The translations under genes and the position numbers were made by a program. 64,000 nucleotides of DNA. It comes from Actinacidiphila glaucinigra. GTDB lineage: Bacteria > Actinomycetota > Actinomycetes > Streptomycetales > Streptomycetaceae. This document shows, piece after piece, positions 1-9,439 of the stretch. The DNA lies in contig NZ_FZOF01000002.1 of the NCBI RefSeq assembly GCF_900188405.1, positions 186,001 to 250,000 on the forward strand. The letters are read 5' to 3'. The notes beneath the pieces are model-generated. The model worked only from the letters and a program-made list of their open reading frames with translations. It made no database searches and was not told the origin of the DNA. Numbering within the stretch: the stretch's first letter is position 1; every line of letters begins with the position of its first letter.

Positions 1-1198
1 TCCAGTCGACCCCATATCGGGTAGTTAGCAAAAGGTGGCCGGTATGACACAGTTGCCCTCTGAGGGACTCAACAGCACCCGGGTGTTCCACATTGTCGAA
101 AATGAGGAGCCAACTAGAGTTGGTTTGCAGCCATCCAATAGCCCAATCAGCCGCTTCAGCGATCGTATCGTCGGTATTGCCGCCCGTTAGGCGCCTGGCG
201 AGAGCGGCCAGATCAACCGAAATCAGGTCGGGTGTATCACCTCGCACCCACCATACGAGCCGATATTTGCCGAGGTAACGGTGTGCATAGTGAAGAGCAA
301 GAGTTGTCTTGCCCACACCACCCAAGCCATGGATAACGCGGCTAACGCCCTGGGAATCCAGCGTTAGCTCCGCTGCAAGCTCATGCAGGATTTCGTTGCG
401 GCCAACGAAGACACGGGAAGGTAATTCAGGAAGGTTATTTAGCCCCGGAGGTGGCTCTACGGAATAGAGGCTACTGTAGCTGCCGGTTGACGCACCAACA
501 TCTTCGAGGCAGGGAGAGACACCAACCGTCCCTAATGCAGCCATGAATCCTGGGAGGCGAGTAAGTGAAGTTACTGGTACTGCAACGAGCTGATCCGCCA
601 GATAATCTCGTCTGCGGTCGTCGGTGAGCACTCCAACGAGTAGATCACCACAGAATAGTGCAGCACCCGAGGCCCCGGACCAGCGAGAAGTAGCATCGGG
701 CACTGAGGGGTTGGCAACAGCGTTCACGTATACTGTGATGAGCCCTGATTTCAGTCCGGTAAATGTCTCGACATGGCCGCTGATTTGCTTGGTGTCGCGG
801 CCATTCGTTTTCGACTCAGACCGGGGGAAACCTACCGCGATGCAATCGATCCGACCTGCTGATGCCGAAGGCTGTGGCAAGCGACCCCAGCGCACCGACG
901 CTCCTGAAGGTGGTTGCCAAGCAGGATCGGCTATTTTCAATAGCGCGGCATCAGCGTGCACATCTCCTGAGAGTTCGGGTTGCTGGTCTGGCCATAGCAC
1001 GTCGGCAAGCATCCAACCCGGACTCGCTGCAACCTGTTTGACAGACCGATCGCTGAAGGCGAGTGGGCGGACTTCGACGGAACCGCCCGGGTGCACATTA
1101 TGATATGCGGTCAGAACTAGCGTGTCTGATATGAGATACCCCGTGCCGACGGTTTCTCCAACAGGGTTCCAAACCTCTACTATTCGCTGTACGTCCAC
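1..1198 (-). CDS. Trypsin-like protease fused to NB-ARC NTPase (partial, runs off left edge)
   Basis: The frame is open for 399 codons from a GTG at 1198 (AGGA about 6 bases upstream) to base 1, so the C-terminus is missing. Residues 1-200 form a trypsin fold: LTAYH places the catalytic His near residue 32, HADAALL the Asp near 84, and SGASGAAL the Ser near 178, so the triad looks intact. After a linker, residues about 263 onward are an NB-ARC/STAND NTPase: FVGR, a Walker A GLGGVGKTT near 290 and a Walker B WLLIFDNVE near 365. Missing sequence would normally hold TPR or similar sensor repeats. Known family: proteases in STAND conflict systems in which target binding drives nucleotide-dependent assembly and proteolysis. 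It follows a Trypco2 gene by 31 bp and is less GC-rich than the core, suggesting acquisition. The function is inferred from domains; the defence role is untested. Confidence 0.9.
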   Translation of the reverse strand, partial: MDVQRIVEVWNPVGETVGTGYLISDTLVLTAYHNVHPGGSVEVRPLAFSDRSVKQVAASPGWMLADVLWPDQQPELSGDVHADAALLKIADPAWQPPSGASVRWGRLPQPSASAGRIDCIAVGFPRSESKTNGRDTKQISGHVETFTGLKSGLITVYVNAVANPSVPDATSRWSGASGAALFCGDLLVGVLTDDRRRDYLADQLVAVPVTSLTRLPGFMAALGTVGVSPCLEDVGASTGSYSSLYSVEPPPGLNNLPELPSRVFVGRNEILHELAAELTLDSQGVSRVIHGLGGVGKTTLALHYAHRYLGKYRLVWWVRGDTPDLISVDLAALARRLTGGNTDDTIAEAADWAIGWLQTNSSWLLIFDNVEHPGAVESLRGQLCHTGHLLLTTRYGVDW

Positions 1199-1229
1199 CC
1201 GATTCCTACTGTCTACGCCGTTTTGGCGA

Positions 1230-1541
1230 CTACTCAGGCCGCTCGGCCGACCGGTCAGAGATCTTCTGGTCCGCCCCTTGGCCATCCACTGGTTGAAGGG
1301 TGATCTTCAAGCGGTGAGCGGTGGCCTTGTCGTACCTAGTCTTCACCTCGGCACTCCACGGCAATACCATCACCTTCGCCCGCGCTTCTCCGTCCTTCTT
1401 GACGTCCACGGCAAACTCGACCTCTACCGGTCCGACCCGAAACTGAACCGTGTGATCTTGACCATCTGCCATAGCCTGCTCTAGTTCGTCTCGGATCGCA
1501 CTGATTGCCTGCGATAGCCCCGTCCACGGCTCCGGCGCCAT
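1230..1541 (-). CDS. Trypco2 family protein (trypsin-co-occurring domain 2)
   Basis: A 103-residue protein with the Trypco2 pattern: an amphipathic N-terminus (WTGLSQAISAIRDEL), then VQFRVGPVEVEF, a central KV-strand segment and KITLQPV near the end. This small domain is known mainly as a partner encoded next to, or fused to, trypsin-like proteases of NTP-dependent conflict systems; it is thought to be an adaptor or input module. ATG at 1541 is preceded by GGTGGGA at 6-7 bases. It is the first gene of a two-gene operon with the protease-NB-ARC gene, whose GTG lies 31 bp after its stop. Its biochemical role is unknown. Confidence 0.88.
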   Translation of the reverse strand: MAPEPWTGLSQAISAIRDELEQAMADGQDHTVQFRVGPVEVEFAVDVKKDGEARAKVMVLPWSAEVKTRYDKATAHRLKITLQPVDGQGADQKISDRSAERPE

Positions 1542-2012
1542 GCGTGTCCCACCAATCAGCTGAGGTAACGTCAGGGTTGGCAGAGTAGTCGCTACCTCTG
1601 CGGTTCTGAAAATCCGTCAAACTGTGGATATTGGGTCGCACACAGTCATGCCTGGCAAGCTCGGCTACCAGTTGGGGACTGGTGAGCGCACGCAGGTGCC
1701 GTGACCGGTTGATGGACTGTTACAAGGGATGCCACAGAGGCGTATCTTCGAGCAGGTGATCACCATCCGCGCCAACACTTCCTGCATGCCCTGTCCTGGA
1801 GGCCGCGCCGCCGGCCCACCACCAACCGCACGCAGCCCGCACCGACAGCACCGGATGAGGACCCCAGCCAAAAGCTGAGGGAGGGAAGGATGGCGGGAGA
1901 ACCGCCCTCCGCAGGCGCAACGGACCCGCACACAAGCACCAGCCGCAAGGGGCACCACAACCGCAACGGCGCCGCACACGACAACTGGGCCCCACAGAAC
2001 GCACCCCGGGCA
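1542..2012. other. Intergenic stretch without a supported gene
   Basis: This 470-bp gap separates the conflict-system operon from the core chromosome. It must hold the Trypco2 promoter on the minus strand, but no clear -10/-35 pair is visible. Several short frames are open on both strands, yet none has a ribosome site or recognisable protein. GC content rises sharply near 1790, which may mark the junction between acquired and core DNA. Confidence 0.5.
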
Positions 2013-2792
2013 TCAATCAAGCGCCGCGCGAAACGCCGACCCGTTGACGAGGATCCCCCCGTCGACGGGAAGCGTCAGGCCCGTGATCCAGGACGCGTCC
2101 CGGGACGCGAGGAACGCGACGGCTGCCGCGATGTCGTCGGGCTCGCCGACCCGCCCGAGCGGGTACACCTCGGCGAGGCGGTCGAGCGCGTCGTCGCGCC
2201 CCGCCCACGCGGGCGTCCGCACCGTGCCGGGGGCGACGAGGTTGACCCGGACCCCGCGCGGGGCCGCGTGCACGGCCAGCGTGCGGGTCAGCGAGGCGAG
2301 GCCCGCCTTGGCGGCGCTGTAGGCGTGGTTGCCGAAGTTCATGTGGCCGTTGACGGAGCCGATGCTGACGATCGCCCCGCGCCCGCCCGCCTCCGCGAGC
2401 AGCGGAAGCGCCGCGCGGGCGCAGCGCATGGCCCCGGTGAGGGTGACCTCCAGGTCCTCGTACCACTCCGCGTCGGGGAGGTCCTCGAACCGCGGGGGGT
2501 CCACATGGCAGGCGTAGGCGTTGTTGACGAGCACGTCGAGCCGCCCGAAGCGCTCGGCGGCGTACGCCATCGCGGCGTCCACCGCGGCCTGGTCGACGAC
2601 GTCGCACTCCACCGCCGCGGCCCGGCCGCCGGTCTCCTCGGCGAGGGCCCGCGCCGTCGCGTCGGCGTGCTCCCCGTCCAGGTCGGCCAGCAGGACGTCC
2701 GCGCCCTCGGACATCAGACGCCGGGCTGTCGCCCTGCCGATGCCCTGGGCCCCTCCGGTGACGACGGCCGCGTGTCCCTCGAACCTGCGCAT
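2013..2792 (-). CDS. SDR family NAD(P)-dependent oxidoreductase
   Basis: A 259-residue classical short-chain dehydrogenase. The cofactor motif TGGAQGIG is near residue 12, the NNAYA variant of NNAG near 90, the catalytic Ser lies in SIGSVNG, and YSAAK gives the Tyr and Lys. The C-terminal ITGLTLPVDGG is typical of the family. ATG at 2792 follows GGGGGA; the frame is open further upstream only because GC-rich antisense DNA lacks stops. It is divergent from a FAD-dependent ketosteroid dehydrogenase-like gene across 108 bp, so the two may act on one alicyclic or steroid-like substrate. Exact substrate unknown. Confidence 0.85.
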   Translation of the reverse strand: MRRFEGHAAVVTGGAQGIGRATARRLMSEGADVLLADLDGEHADATARALAEETGGRAAAVECDVVDQAAVDAAMAYAAERFGRLDVLVNNAYACHVDPPRFEDLPDAEWYEDLEVTLTGAMRCARAALPLLAEAGGRGAIVSIGSVNGHMNFGNHAYSAAKAGLASLTRTLAVHAAPRGVRVNLVAPGTVRTPAWAGRDDALDRLAEVYPLGRVGEPDDIAAAVAFLASRDASWITGLTLPVDGGILVNGSAFRAALD

Positions 2793-2809
2793 GGCGTCAT
2801 CCCCCGCCG

Positions 2810-2852
2810 GCGAGTGATTTACGAGGCGCTGACCTCTCGCCTCCTTACTCGC
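2810..2852. promoter_or_regulatory. Nested inverted repeat between divergent oxidoreductase genes
   Basis: GCGAGT (2810) pairs with ACTCGC (2847), and inside it GAGGCG (2823) pairs with CGCCTC (2838). It lies just upstream of the SDR start and 49 bp before the FAD gene, a fitting place for a repressor serving both promoters. No regulator gene is adjacent, so this is a candidate only. Confidence 0.3.
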
Positions 2853-2900
2853 GCGTAGCGTAACGTGCCTGCACACCAAAGGGGAGCGGAAAGGCACACC

Positions 2901-4556
2901 ATGGCGCTGGACGCGGACGTCATCGTCGTCGGAGCTGGACTGGCCGGTCTGGTCGCGACGGCCGAGCTGGCCGACGCGGGCCGCAAGGTCCTCCTGCTCG
3001 ACCAGGAGCCGGAGAGCAACCTCGGCGGCCAGGCGTTCTGGTCCTTCGGCGGGCTGTTCCTCGTCGACTCCCCCGAGCAGCGCCGGATGCGCATCAAGGA
3101 CAGCCGCGAACTCGCCCTGCAGGACTGGACGGGCACCGCCGGCTTCGACCGCGCCGAGGACCGCTGGCCGCGCAAGTGGGCCGAGGCGTACGTGGACTTC
3201 GCCGCGGGCGAGAAGCGGTCCTGGCTGCACGCACAGGGGATACGGTTCTTCCCGGTGGTCGGCTGGGCGGAGCGCGGGGGCTACCTCGCCACGGGGCACG
3301 GCAATTCGGTGCCCCGCTTCCACATCACGTGGGGCACGGGCCCTGGCGTGGTGGCGCCGTTCGAGCGCCGGGTGCGGGAGGCGGTCGCCAAGGGTCTGGT
3401 GGAGCTGCGCTTCCGGCACCGTGTGACGGCGCTGACGACCACGGGCGACGCGGTGGACGGCGTGGCGGGCGAGGTCCTGGTGGACAGCGACGCCGAGCGC
3501 GGCCAGGCGAGTTCGCGGGAGATCCGCGCGGAGTTCCAGCTCAAGGCGCAGGCGGTGATCGTCACTTCGGGCGGCATCGGCGGCAACCACGACCTGGTGC
3601 GCAAGTCCTGGCCGGAGCGGCTGGGCACGCCGCCGCGCAAGCTGCTGTCGGGCGTCCCGGCGCACGTGGACGGCCTGATGCTGGGGATCGCCGAGGCGGC
3701 CGGGGCGCACCTGATCAACGGCGACCGGATGTGGCACTACACCGAGGGCATCGAGAACTGGAACCCGATCTGGGCCAGCCACGGCATCCGCATCCTGCCG
3801 GGCCCGTCCTCGCTGTGGCTGGACGCGACCGGCAGGCGCCTGCCCGTGCCGCTCTTCCCGGGCTTCGACACGCTGGGGACGCTGGAGCACATCATGCGCA
3901 CCGGGCACGAGTACACGTGGTTCGTCCTCACCCAGAAGATCATCGAGAAGGAGTTCGCGCTGTCGGGCTCCGAGCAGAACCCGGACCTGACCGGCAAGAG
4001 CGTGCGCGATGTGCTCAAGCGCGCGCTGCCGGGGGCGCCCGGCCCGGTCGAGGCGTTCAAGGAGCACGGCGTGGACTTCGTCGTGGAGGACGACCTCGCC
4101 GCGCTGGTACGCGGGATGAACGCGATCACCAAGGACGACCTGATCGACGAGGCCGCGCTGCGCCGCGAGATCGAGGCCCGCGACCGTGAGATCACCAACA
4201 CCTTCACCAAGGACCTGCAGGTCACCGCGATCCGCGGGGCCCGCAACTACATCGGCGACAAGCTGATCCGTACCGCCGCCCCGCACCGGCTGCTGGACCC
4301 GAAGGCGGGCCCGCTGATCGCCGTGCGGCTGAACATCCTGACCCGCAAGTCGCTCGGCGGGATGGAGACCGACCTGGACGCGCGGGTGCTGCGCGCCGAC
4401 GGCGAGCCGCTGCCGGGGCTGTACTCGGCGGGCGAGGCGGCCGGCTTCGGCGGCGGCGGGGTGCACGGCTACCGCTCGCTGGAGGGGACCTTCCTCGGCG
4501 GCTGCATCTTCTCCGGCCGTACGGCGGGCCGCGCGGCGGCGAAGGTGACCGCCTGA
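2901..4556 (+). CDS. FAD-binding dehydrogenase, 3-ketosteroid-delta-1-dehydrogenase-like
   Basis: A 551-residue flavoprotein of the FAD_binding_2 class (fumarate reductase/KstD type). DVIVVGAGLAG at the N-terminus is the Rossmann dinucleotide motif. GGQAFWSFGGLF follows, and the C-terminal part has SLGGMETD, then GLYSAGEAAGFGGGGVHGY, which closes the FAD site. Members oxidise or desaturate cyclic ketones and related acids, but many 550-residue Streptomyces homologues are uncharacterised. ATG at 2901 is chosen because it directly precedes the FAD motif and follows GGAAAGG; the frame extends 12 codons upstream. It is divergent from an SDR gene. Confidence 0.85.
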   Translation: MALDADVIVVGAGLAGLVATAELADAGRKVLLLDQEPESNLGGQAFWSFGGLFLVDSPEQRRMRIKDSRELALQDWTGTAGFDRAEDRWPRKWAEAYVDFAAGEKRSWLHAQGIRFFPVVGWAERGGYLATGHGNSVPRFHITWGTGPGVVAPFERRVREAVAKGLVELRFRHRVTALTTTGDAVDGVAGEVLVDSDAERGQASSREIRAEFQLKAQAVIVTSGGIGGNHDLVRKSWPERLGTPPRKLLSGVPAHVDGLMLGIAEAAGAHLINGDRMWHYTEGIENWNPIWASHGIRILPGPSSLWLDATGRRLPVPLFPGFDTLGTLEHIMRTGHEYTWFVLTQKIIEKEFALSGSEQNPDLTGKSVRDVLKRALPGAPGPVEAFKEHGVDFVVEDDLAALVRGMNAITKDDLIDEAALRREIEARDREITNTFTKDLQVTAIRGARNYIGDKLIRTAAPHRLLDPKAGPLIAVRLNILTRKSLGGMETDLDARVLRADGEPLPGLYSAGEAAGFGGGGVHGYRSLEGTFLGGCIFSGRTAGRAAAKVTA

Positions 4557-4653
4557 CCTCCTTCCGCCCCGCGCCGCCGCCCGTTCCGTCCCGACCCCGG
4601 TCCCGGCCGGTCCCGGGAGGGAGGCACCATGGGGGGAGCAACAACGGCGGCGC

Positions 4654-5859
4654 ATGGTGGGAGCACGGGCTGTGGTGGACGTCCACGGGGCGGTGGCGGA
4701 AGGCTTCGAGCCGGTCCGAGAGGCCTTCGTCCGGAACTTCGAGGAGCGGGGCGAACGCGGCGCGGCCGTGGCCCTGTACCGGGACGGCCGCAAGGTCGTG
4801 GACCTGTGGGCGGGCTCCGCCGACGGGGACGAGGACGGGGGCGGTGGCGCGCCCTGGGCGCAGGACACCGCGCAGGTGGTTCGCTCGGCGACGAAGGGCG
4901 TGGCGGCTGCGTGCCTGCTCCTGCTGCACCAGCGGGGCCAGCTCGACCTGGACGCGCCCGTCGGCACCTACTGGCCCGAGTTCAAGGCCGCCGGCAAGGA
5001 GCGCGTCACGTTCCGGGACGCCCTGGCGCACCGGGCCGGCGTGCCGGCGCTGGACACCCCGCTCGCCCCCGCGCGGGCGCAGGACGGCGTCAGCGGGCCG
5101 CGGGCGCTCGCGGCGCAGGCCCCGTTCTGGGCGCCGGGGACGGACCACGGCTACCACGCGCAGACGTACAGCTGGCTGATCGGCGAGCTGGTGCAGCGGG
5201 CGAGCGGCGGCCGGCCCATCGGCCGCTACGTGGCGGAGGAGATCGCCCGCCCGCTCGGCCTCGACCTGTGGATCGGGCTGCCGGCGGGCGAGGAGCGCCG
5301 CGTCGGGCGGATCGCCGCCGTGCAGACCCCGCCGCCCCCGGCCGCGGCCGGGCTGCGGGCGCGGCCCAAGCGGAACGTGACCGAGGCGTACGACGACCCG
5401 TCGTCGCTGACCCGGCGCGCGTTCGGCGCGATCGACCCGCTGCCCGACGAGAACGACCCCGGGTACCACGCGGCGCAGCTGGCGGCCTCGGGCGGCATCG
5501 CCACCGCGCGCTCGCTGGCCCGCTTCTACGCCGCGCTGATCGGGGAGGTCGAGGGCCCCGGCGCCCGGCTCTTCGCCCCTGCGACGCTCACCTCGGCGCG
5601 CACTCCGGAGTCGGAGGGCCCGGACCGCGTGCTGGTGGTGAACACCCGCTTCGGCCTGGGCTTCATGCTGCACGGCCCGGCCGCCCCGCTGCTGTCCCCC
5701 GGCTCCTTCGGGCACCCCGGCCGCGGCGGGTCGCTGGGATTCGCGGATCCCGGCGAGGGCGTGGCCTTCGGCTACGTCACCAACGGCATGCAGAAGAACG
5801 TCACCGCCGATCCGCGCGCACAGGCGCTGGTCCGCGCGGTGCGGGAGTGCCTGCGCTGA
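4654..5859 (+). CDS. Serine hydrolase, class C beta-lactamase-like (EstB type)
   Basis: A 401-residue protein with the penicillin-recognising fold. SATKG supplies the SxxK nucleophile near residue 83, YHAQTYSWL the Tyr motif, and GHPGRGGSLGFADP the third active-site loop, with Gly-rich geometry typical of esterases rather than true beta-lactamases. No signal peptide is visible, so it should act in the cytoplasm on esters or amides. ATG at 4654 lies about 15 bases after a run of G, so initiation is uncertain by a few codons. It follows the FAD dehydrogenase by about 100 bp on the same strand. Confidence 0.85.
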   Translation: MVGARAVVDVHGAVAEGFEPVREAFVRNFEERGERGAAVALYRDGRKVVDLWAGSADGDEDGGGGAPWAQDTAQVVRSATKGVAAACLLLLHQRGQLDLDAPVGTYWPEFKAAGKERVTFRDALAHRAGVPALDTPLAPARAQDGVSGPRALAAQAPFWAPGTDHGYHAQTYSWLIGELVQRASGGRPIGRYVAEEIARPLGLDLWIGLPAGEERRVGRIAAVQTPPPPAAAGLRARPKRNVTEAYDDPSSLTRRAFGAIDPLPDENDPGYHAAQLAASGGIATARSLARFYAALIGEVEGPGARLFAPATLTSARTPESEGPDRVLVVNTRFGLGFMLHGPAAPLLSPGSFGHPGRGGSLGFADPGEGVAFGYVTNGMQKNVTADPRAQALVRAVRECLR

Positions 5860-5909
5860 CGCGGGCCGGAAAAGTTGCCCGGGCTCCGGGAGCCGCGAAC
5901 GATGGATGA

Positions 5910-8900
5910 GTGAGCGACGCCGCATATCTCCGGTTTCCGCATGTTCACGGCGAGCGGCTCTGTTTCGTCGCCGAGGACGACATCTGGGTCGCGCCCCTGG
6001 ACGAGGGGCGCGCGTGGCGGGTGACGGCCGACCGGACCCGGGTCGGGCATCCGCGGTTCTCCCTCGACGGCTCGGTGATCGCCTTCAACAGCTGGCGCTC
6101 CCTCGACCCCGAGGTGTACGTCGCGCCGGTCGAGGGCGGCCCGGCCCGCCGGCTGACCTACTGGGGCAGCACCGACACGCGGGTGCGCGCCTGGACGCCG
6201 GACGGCCGGATCCTGGCCGTCTCCTCCCACGGCGAACCGTTCTCGCACTACACCTGGGCCTACGGCGTGCCGTCCGAGGGCGGTCCGGGCAGCCGGCTGC
6301 CCTGGGGCCCGGTGTCGGACATCGCCGTGGACGACAGCGAGGAGGGCGAGCACCGGACGCTGCTGCTGACCGCGACCGCGCCGCACGAGCCGGCCTCGTG
6401 GAAGCGGTACCGGGGCGGGGCGACCGGGCGGCTGTGGCTGCAGTGCCGGCGGCTGGTGCCGGAGATCGACGGGCATCTGGAGTCGCCGATGTTCGTCGCG
6501 GGGCGCATCGCCTTCCTCTCCGACCACGAGGGCATCGGCAACCTGTACTCCTGCCTGCCGGACGGCACGGATCTGCGGCGGCACACCGACCACGCCGACT
6601 TCTACGCCCGCAGCGCCGCAACGGACGGCACGCGCGTGGTCTACCAGTGCGCGGGCGAGGTGTGGCTGGTCGACGGCCTCGGCCCGGACTCGGTGCCGCG
6701 CCGCGTCGCCGTCGACCTCGGCGGCCCGCGCGCGGGCCGGCGCCCGTACCAGGTCCCGGCCTCGGCGTACCTGGACGGGCTGGCCGTGGACCGCACCGGC
6801 CGCGCCAGCGCGGTGTGCGTGCGCGGCAGCCTGTACTGGCTCACCCACCGCGACGGGCCCGCGCGCACCATCTCCGACGTGCCCGGGTCGCGGGTCCGGC
6901 TGCCGGTCATGCTGGGCGACACCGGGCGGATCGCCTTCGTCACCGACGCCGAGGGCGAGGACGCCATCGAGATCGCCGCGCTGCCGGGGCGCCCCGCGGC
7001 ACTGGCCGCCGCCGAGATCGCCGACGCCGACGACGCCGTCGCGCAGGCGCTGCGGGCCGCGGAGTCGGAGACGGAGGCGGAGACCGGGGAGGACGGGAAG
7101 GACGGGGAAGAGGAGGCGGACGGGACGGCGCAGGACATCGCGGCCGCCGAGGGGCAGACCGTGCCGCGGCCCCCGTGCCGCAGCGGCGGCACGCGGCTGG
7201 CGTGCGGCCTGCTCGGCCGCGTCCACGAACTGGTGCCCTCCCCCGACGGCCAGATCCTCGCCGTCGCCTCCCACGACGGGCGGCTGCTGATGGTCGACGC
7301 GGAGTCGGGCGTGGTGGCCGAGCTGGTCCGCTCCTCCAACGGCCCGGTCCGTGACCTGTCCTTCTCCCCGGACTCCGACTGGATCGCCTGGTCCCACCCG
7401 GTCATCGGCCGTTCGCTGCGCAAGATCCGGATCGCCCGGCTGAGCCCGGACCCGGAGACCGGCAAGCACACCCTCATCGACGTCACCAACGGCCGTTTCG
7501 AGGACGAGCAGCCGGTCTTCACCCGCGACGGCCGCTATCTCGCCTTCCTGTCCTGGCGCGGCTTCGACCCGGTGTACGACGTGCACACCGGCGACCTGTC
7601 CTTCCCGCTGGGCTGCCGCCCGCACCTCGTCCCGCTGCACTCGGCGACGCCCTCGCCCTTCGCACTGCCCGTGGAGGGCCGGCCGCCGGGGGGCGGGCTG
7701 GACCCGACCGGTTTCACCGAGGGGCCGCTCGCGGTGGAGGCGGCCGGTCTGCCGATGCGGGTGACGCCCTTCCCGGTGCCCGCCTCCAAGTACAGCTCGC
7801 TGGAGGCGGTGCGGGGCGGGCTGACCTGGCTGCGCTGGCCGATCTCCGGCGCGCTCGGCGAGACCTTCGTCAATCCGACCGACCCCTCCGCCCGGCCCAC
7901 GCTGGAGTACTTCGGCCTGGCCAAGTCCAAGCGGGTCGAGCTGGTACGGCACATGGACTGGTACCGGGTCAGCGGCGACGGCACGCAGCTGGTGGTCTTC
8001 GACGAGGGCGACCTGACGGTGGTCCCGGCGTTCGAGCCGGGCGACCTGGACTCCACCGTCTACATCGACATGCGCCGGATCCTGCACGAGGCGAACCCGC
8101 CCACCGAGTGGCGGCAGGCGTTCGACGAGGCCGGGCGGATCATCCGCGACTACTTCTGGGCGCCGGACATGTGCGGCATCGACTGGCCGGCGATCCTCGA
8201 CCAGTACCGTCCGCTGGTCGAACGGGTCGCCACCCCGGACGAGTTCGCCGACCTGCAGCGCGAGGTCCTCGGCGAACTGGGCACCTCGCACGCGTACGTG
8301 GCGCCGGCCCGCCGCAGCGAGGGACCGCCGCACTACCAGCGGCCGATCGGCCTGCTCGGCGTCAACTTCGTGCACACCAAGGACGGCCGGTGGGTGGTCA
8401 CGCGCATCCTGCCCGGCGAGTCCTCGGACTCCAAGGCCCGTTCGCCGCTGGCCGGCACCGGCATCCTGGAGGGCGCCGCGCTGACCCACGTCGACGGCCG
8501 TGCCGTCGACCCGGACGCCGGACCCGGCCCATTGCTGTCGGCCGCCGGCGGGACCACGGTGGAGCTGACCTTCGTCCCGCCCGACGGCGGGCATCCGCGC
8601 CGGGTCGCGGTGGTGCCGCTGGTGGACGAGCGGCCGCTGCGCTACCAGGACTGGGTGGCCAAACGGCGCGCGGTCGTACGGGCGTTGAGCGAGGGCAGGT
8701 GCGGCTATCTGCACATCCCCGACCTGGGCGGCTCGGGCTGGGCGCAGTTCAACCGCGACCTGCGCATCGAGATCGTCCACCCGGCGCTCATCGTCGACGT
8801 GCGCGGCAACGCGGGCGGAAACATCAGCGACCTGGTGGTGGAGAGCCTGACCCGCAAGATCCTCGGCTGGGACCACACCCGCCACGCGCAGCCGGTGAGT

Positions 8901-9323
8901 TACGCCGGCAACGCTCCGCGGGGCCCGATCGTGGCGCTGGCGGACGAGGCGACGGCCTCCGACGGAGACATGATCACCGCCACGTTCCGGCTGCTGGGCA
9001 TCGGGCCGGTGGTGGGCCACCGCACCTGGGGCGGCGTGGTCGGCATGACCGGCCGGCACCGGCTGGGCGACGGCACGGTGATCACGGTGCCGATGAACGC
9101 CGCCTGGTTCGAGGCCTACGGGTGGGCGGTGGAGAACTACGGCGTGGAGCCGGACATCCCGGTCATCCGCACCCCGCTGGACTGGGCGGAGGGCCGTCGC
9201 ACCGATCTGGAGATCGCCGTGCAGACGGCACTGGACCTGCTGGAGAAGCACCCGGCCTCCACACCGCCCGATCTGTCCGACCGCCCGGACCGGCGGCGGC
9301 CCCCGCTCCCTCCGCGTCCCTGA
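5910..9323 (+). CDS. Tricorn protease homologue (S41 family)
   Basis: A 1137-residue cytosolic peptidase with the full tricorn layout: an N-terminal six-bladed then a seven-bladed beta-propeller (repeated FSLDGSVIAF and FSPDSDWIAW type blades, residues 1-680), a PDZ domain (about 830-900) and a C-terminal S41 core. Active-site elements are visible: GTSHAY near 793 supplies Ser/His, EATASDGD near 1017 the nucleophilic Ser-Asp, and a Glu in the VENYGVE segment. Tricorn degrades peptides released by the proteasome. An acidic low-complexity insert (Glu/Asp-rich, about 385-415) interrupts the second propeller. Start GTG at 5910 is the first codon of the conserved N-terminus. Confidence 0.93.
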   Translation: MSDAAYLRFPHVHGERLCFVAEDDIWVAPLDEGRAWRVTADRTRVGHPRFSLDGSVIAFNSWRSLDPEVYVAPVEGGPARRLTYWGSTDTRVRAWTPDGRILAVSSHGEPFSHYTWAYGVPSEGGPGSRLPWGPVSDIAVDDSEEGEHRTLLLTATAPHEPASWKRYRGGATGRLWLQCRRLVPEIDGHLESPMFVAGRIAFLSDHEGIGNLYSCLPDGTDLRRHTDHADFYARSAATDGTRVVYQCAGEVWLVDGLGPDSVPRRVAVDLGGPRAGRRPYQVPASAYLDGLAVDRTGRASAVCVRGSLYWLTHRDGPARTISDVPGSRVRLPVMLGDTGRIAFVTDAEGEDAIEIAALPGRPAALAAAEIADADDAVAQALRAAESETEAETGEDGKDGEEEADGTAQDIAAAEGQTVPRPPCRSGGTRLACGLLGRVHELVPSPDGQILAVASHDGRLLMVDAESGVVAELVRSSNGPVRDLSFSPDSDWIAWSHPVIGRSLRKIRIARLSPDPETGKHTLIDVTNGRFEDEQPVFTRDGRYLAFLSWRGFDPVYDVHTGDLSFPLGCRPHLVPLHSATPSPFALPVEGRPPGGGLDPTGFTEGPLAVEAAGLPMRVTPFPVPASKYSSLEAVRGGLTWLRWPISGALGETFVNPTDPSARPTLEYFGLAKSKRVELVRHMDWYRVSGDGTQLVVFDEGDLTVVPAFEPGDLDSTVYIDMRRILHEANPPTEWRQAFDEAGRIIRDYFWAPDMCGIDWPAILDQYRPLVERVATPDEFADLQREVLGELGTSHAYVAPARRSEGPPHYQRPIGLLGVNFVHTKDGRWVVTRILPGESSDSKARSPLAGTGILEGAALTHVDGRAVDPDAGPGPLLSAAGGTTVELTFVPPDGGHPRRVAVVPLVDERPLRYQDWVAKRRAVVRALSEGRCGYLHIPDLGGSGWAQFNRDLRIEIVHPALIVDVRGNAGGNISDLVVESLTRKILGWDHTRHAQPVSYAGNAPRGPIVALADEATASDGDMITATFRLLGIGPVVGHRTWGGVVGMTGRHRLGDGTVITVPMNAAWFEAYGWAVENYGVEPDIPVIRTPLDWAEGRRTDLEIAVQTALDLLEKHPASTPPDLSDRPDRRRPPLPPRP

Positions 9324-9384
9324 GCCTCCCCTCCCGCCAAAGACCCCGCCGGGGTCGGTGGAAGGCCGGGCCGAGGACGGCGGA

Positions 9385-9413
9385 AGGGGCGCGCCCTGTA
9401 CGGACGCGCCCCT
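9385..9413. terminator. Hairpin terminator after the tricorn gene
   Basis: A perfect 9-bp stem (AGGGGCGCG / CGCGCCCCT) with an 11-base loop lies between the convergent tricorn gene and the small minus-strand gene. There is no long U-tract, as is usual in Streptomyces. Confidence 0.6.
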
Positions 9414-9439
9414 CCTCGTTCACTCCTGGACCACGCGGG

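Noticed and set aside
1665..2020. Overlapping Cys/Arg-rich minus-strand frames and a short plus-strand frame at 1729
   Set aside because: Three frames are open together, with no ribosome site and biased composition; a transposase remnant was considered but no catalytic motif is present.
2013..4967. A 984-codon open frame on the minus strand
   Set aside because: Only its last 259 codons are an SDR. The rest is antisense to the FAD dehydrogenase and esterase genes, whose domains are clear; GC-rich DNA lacks stops in such frames.
5772..9251. An 1159-codon minus-strand frame opposite the tricorn gene
   Set aside because: It is a shadow of tricorn codon bias; no ribosome site or family match.
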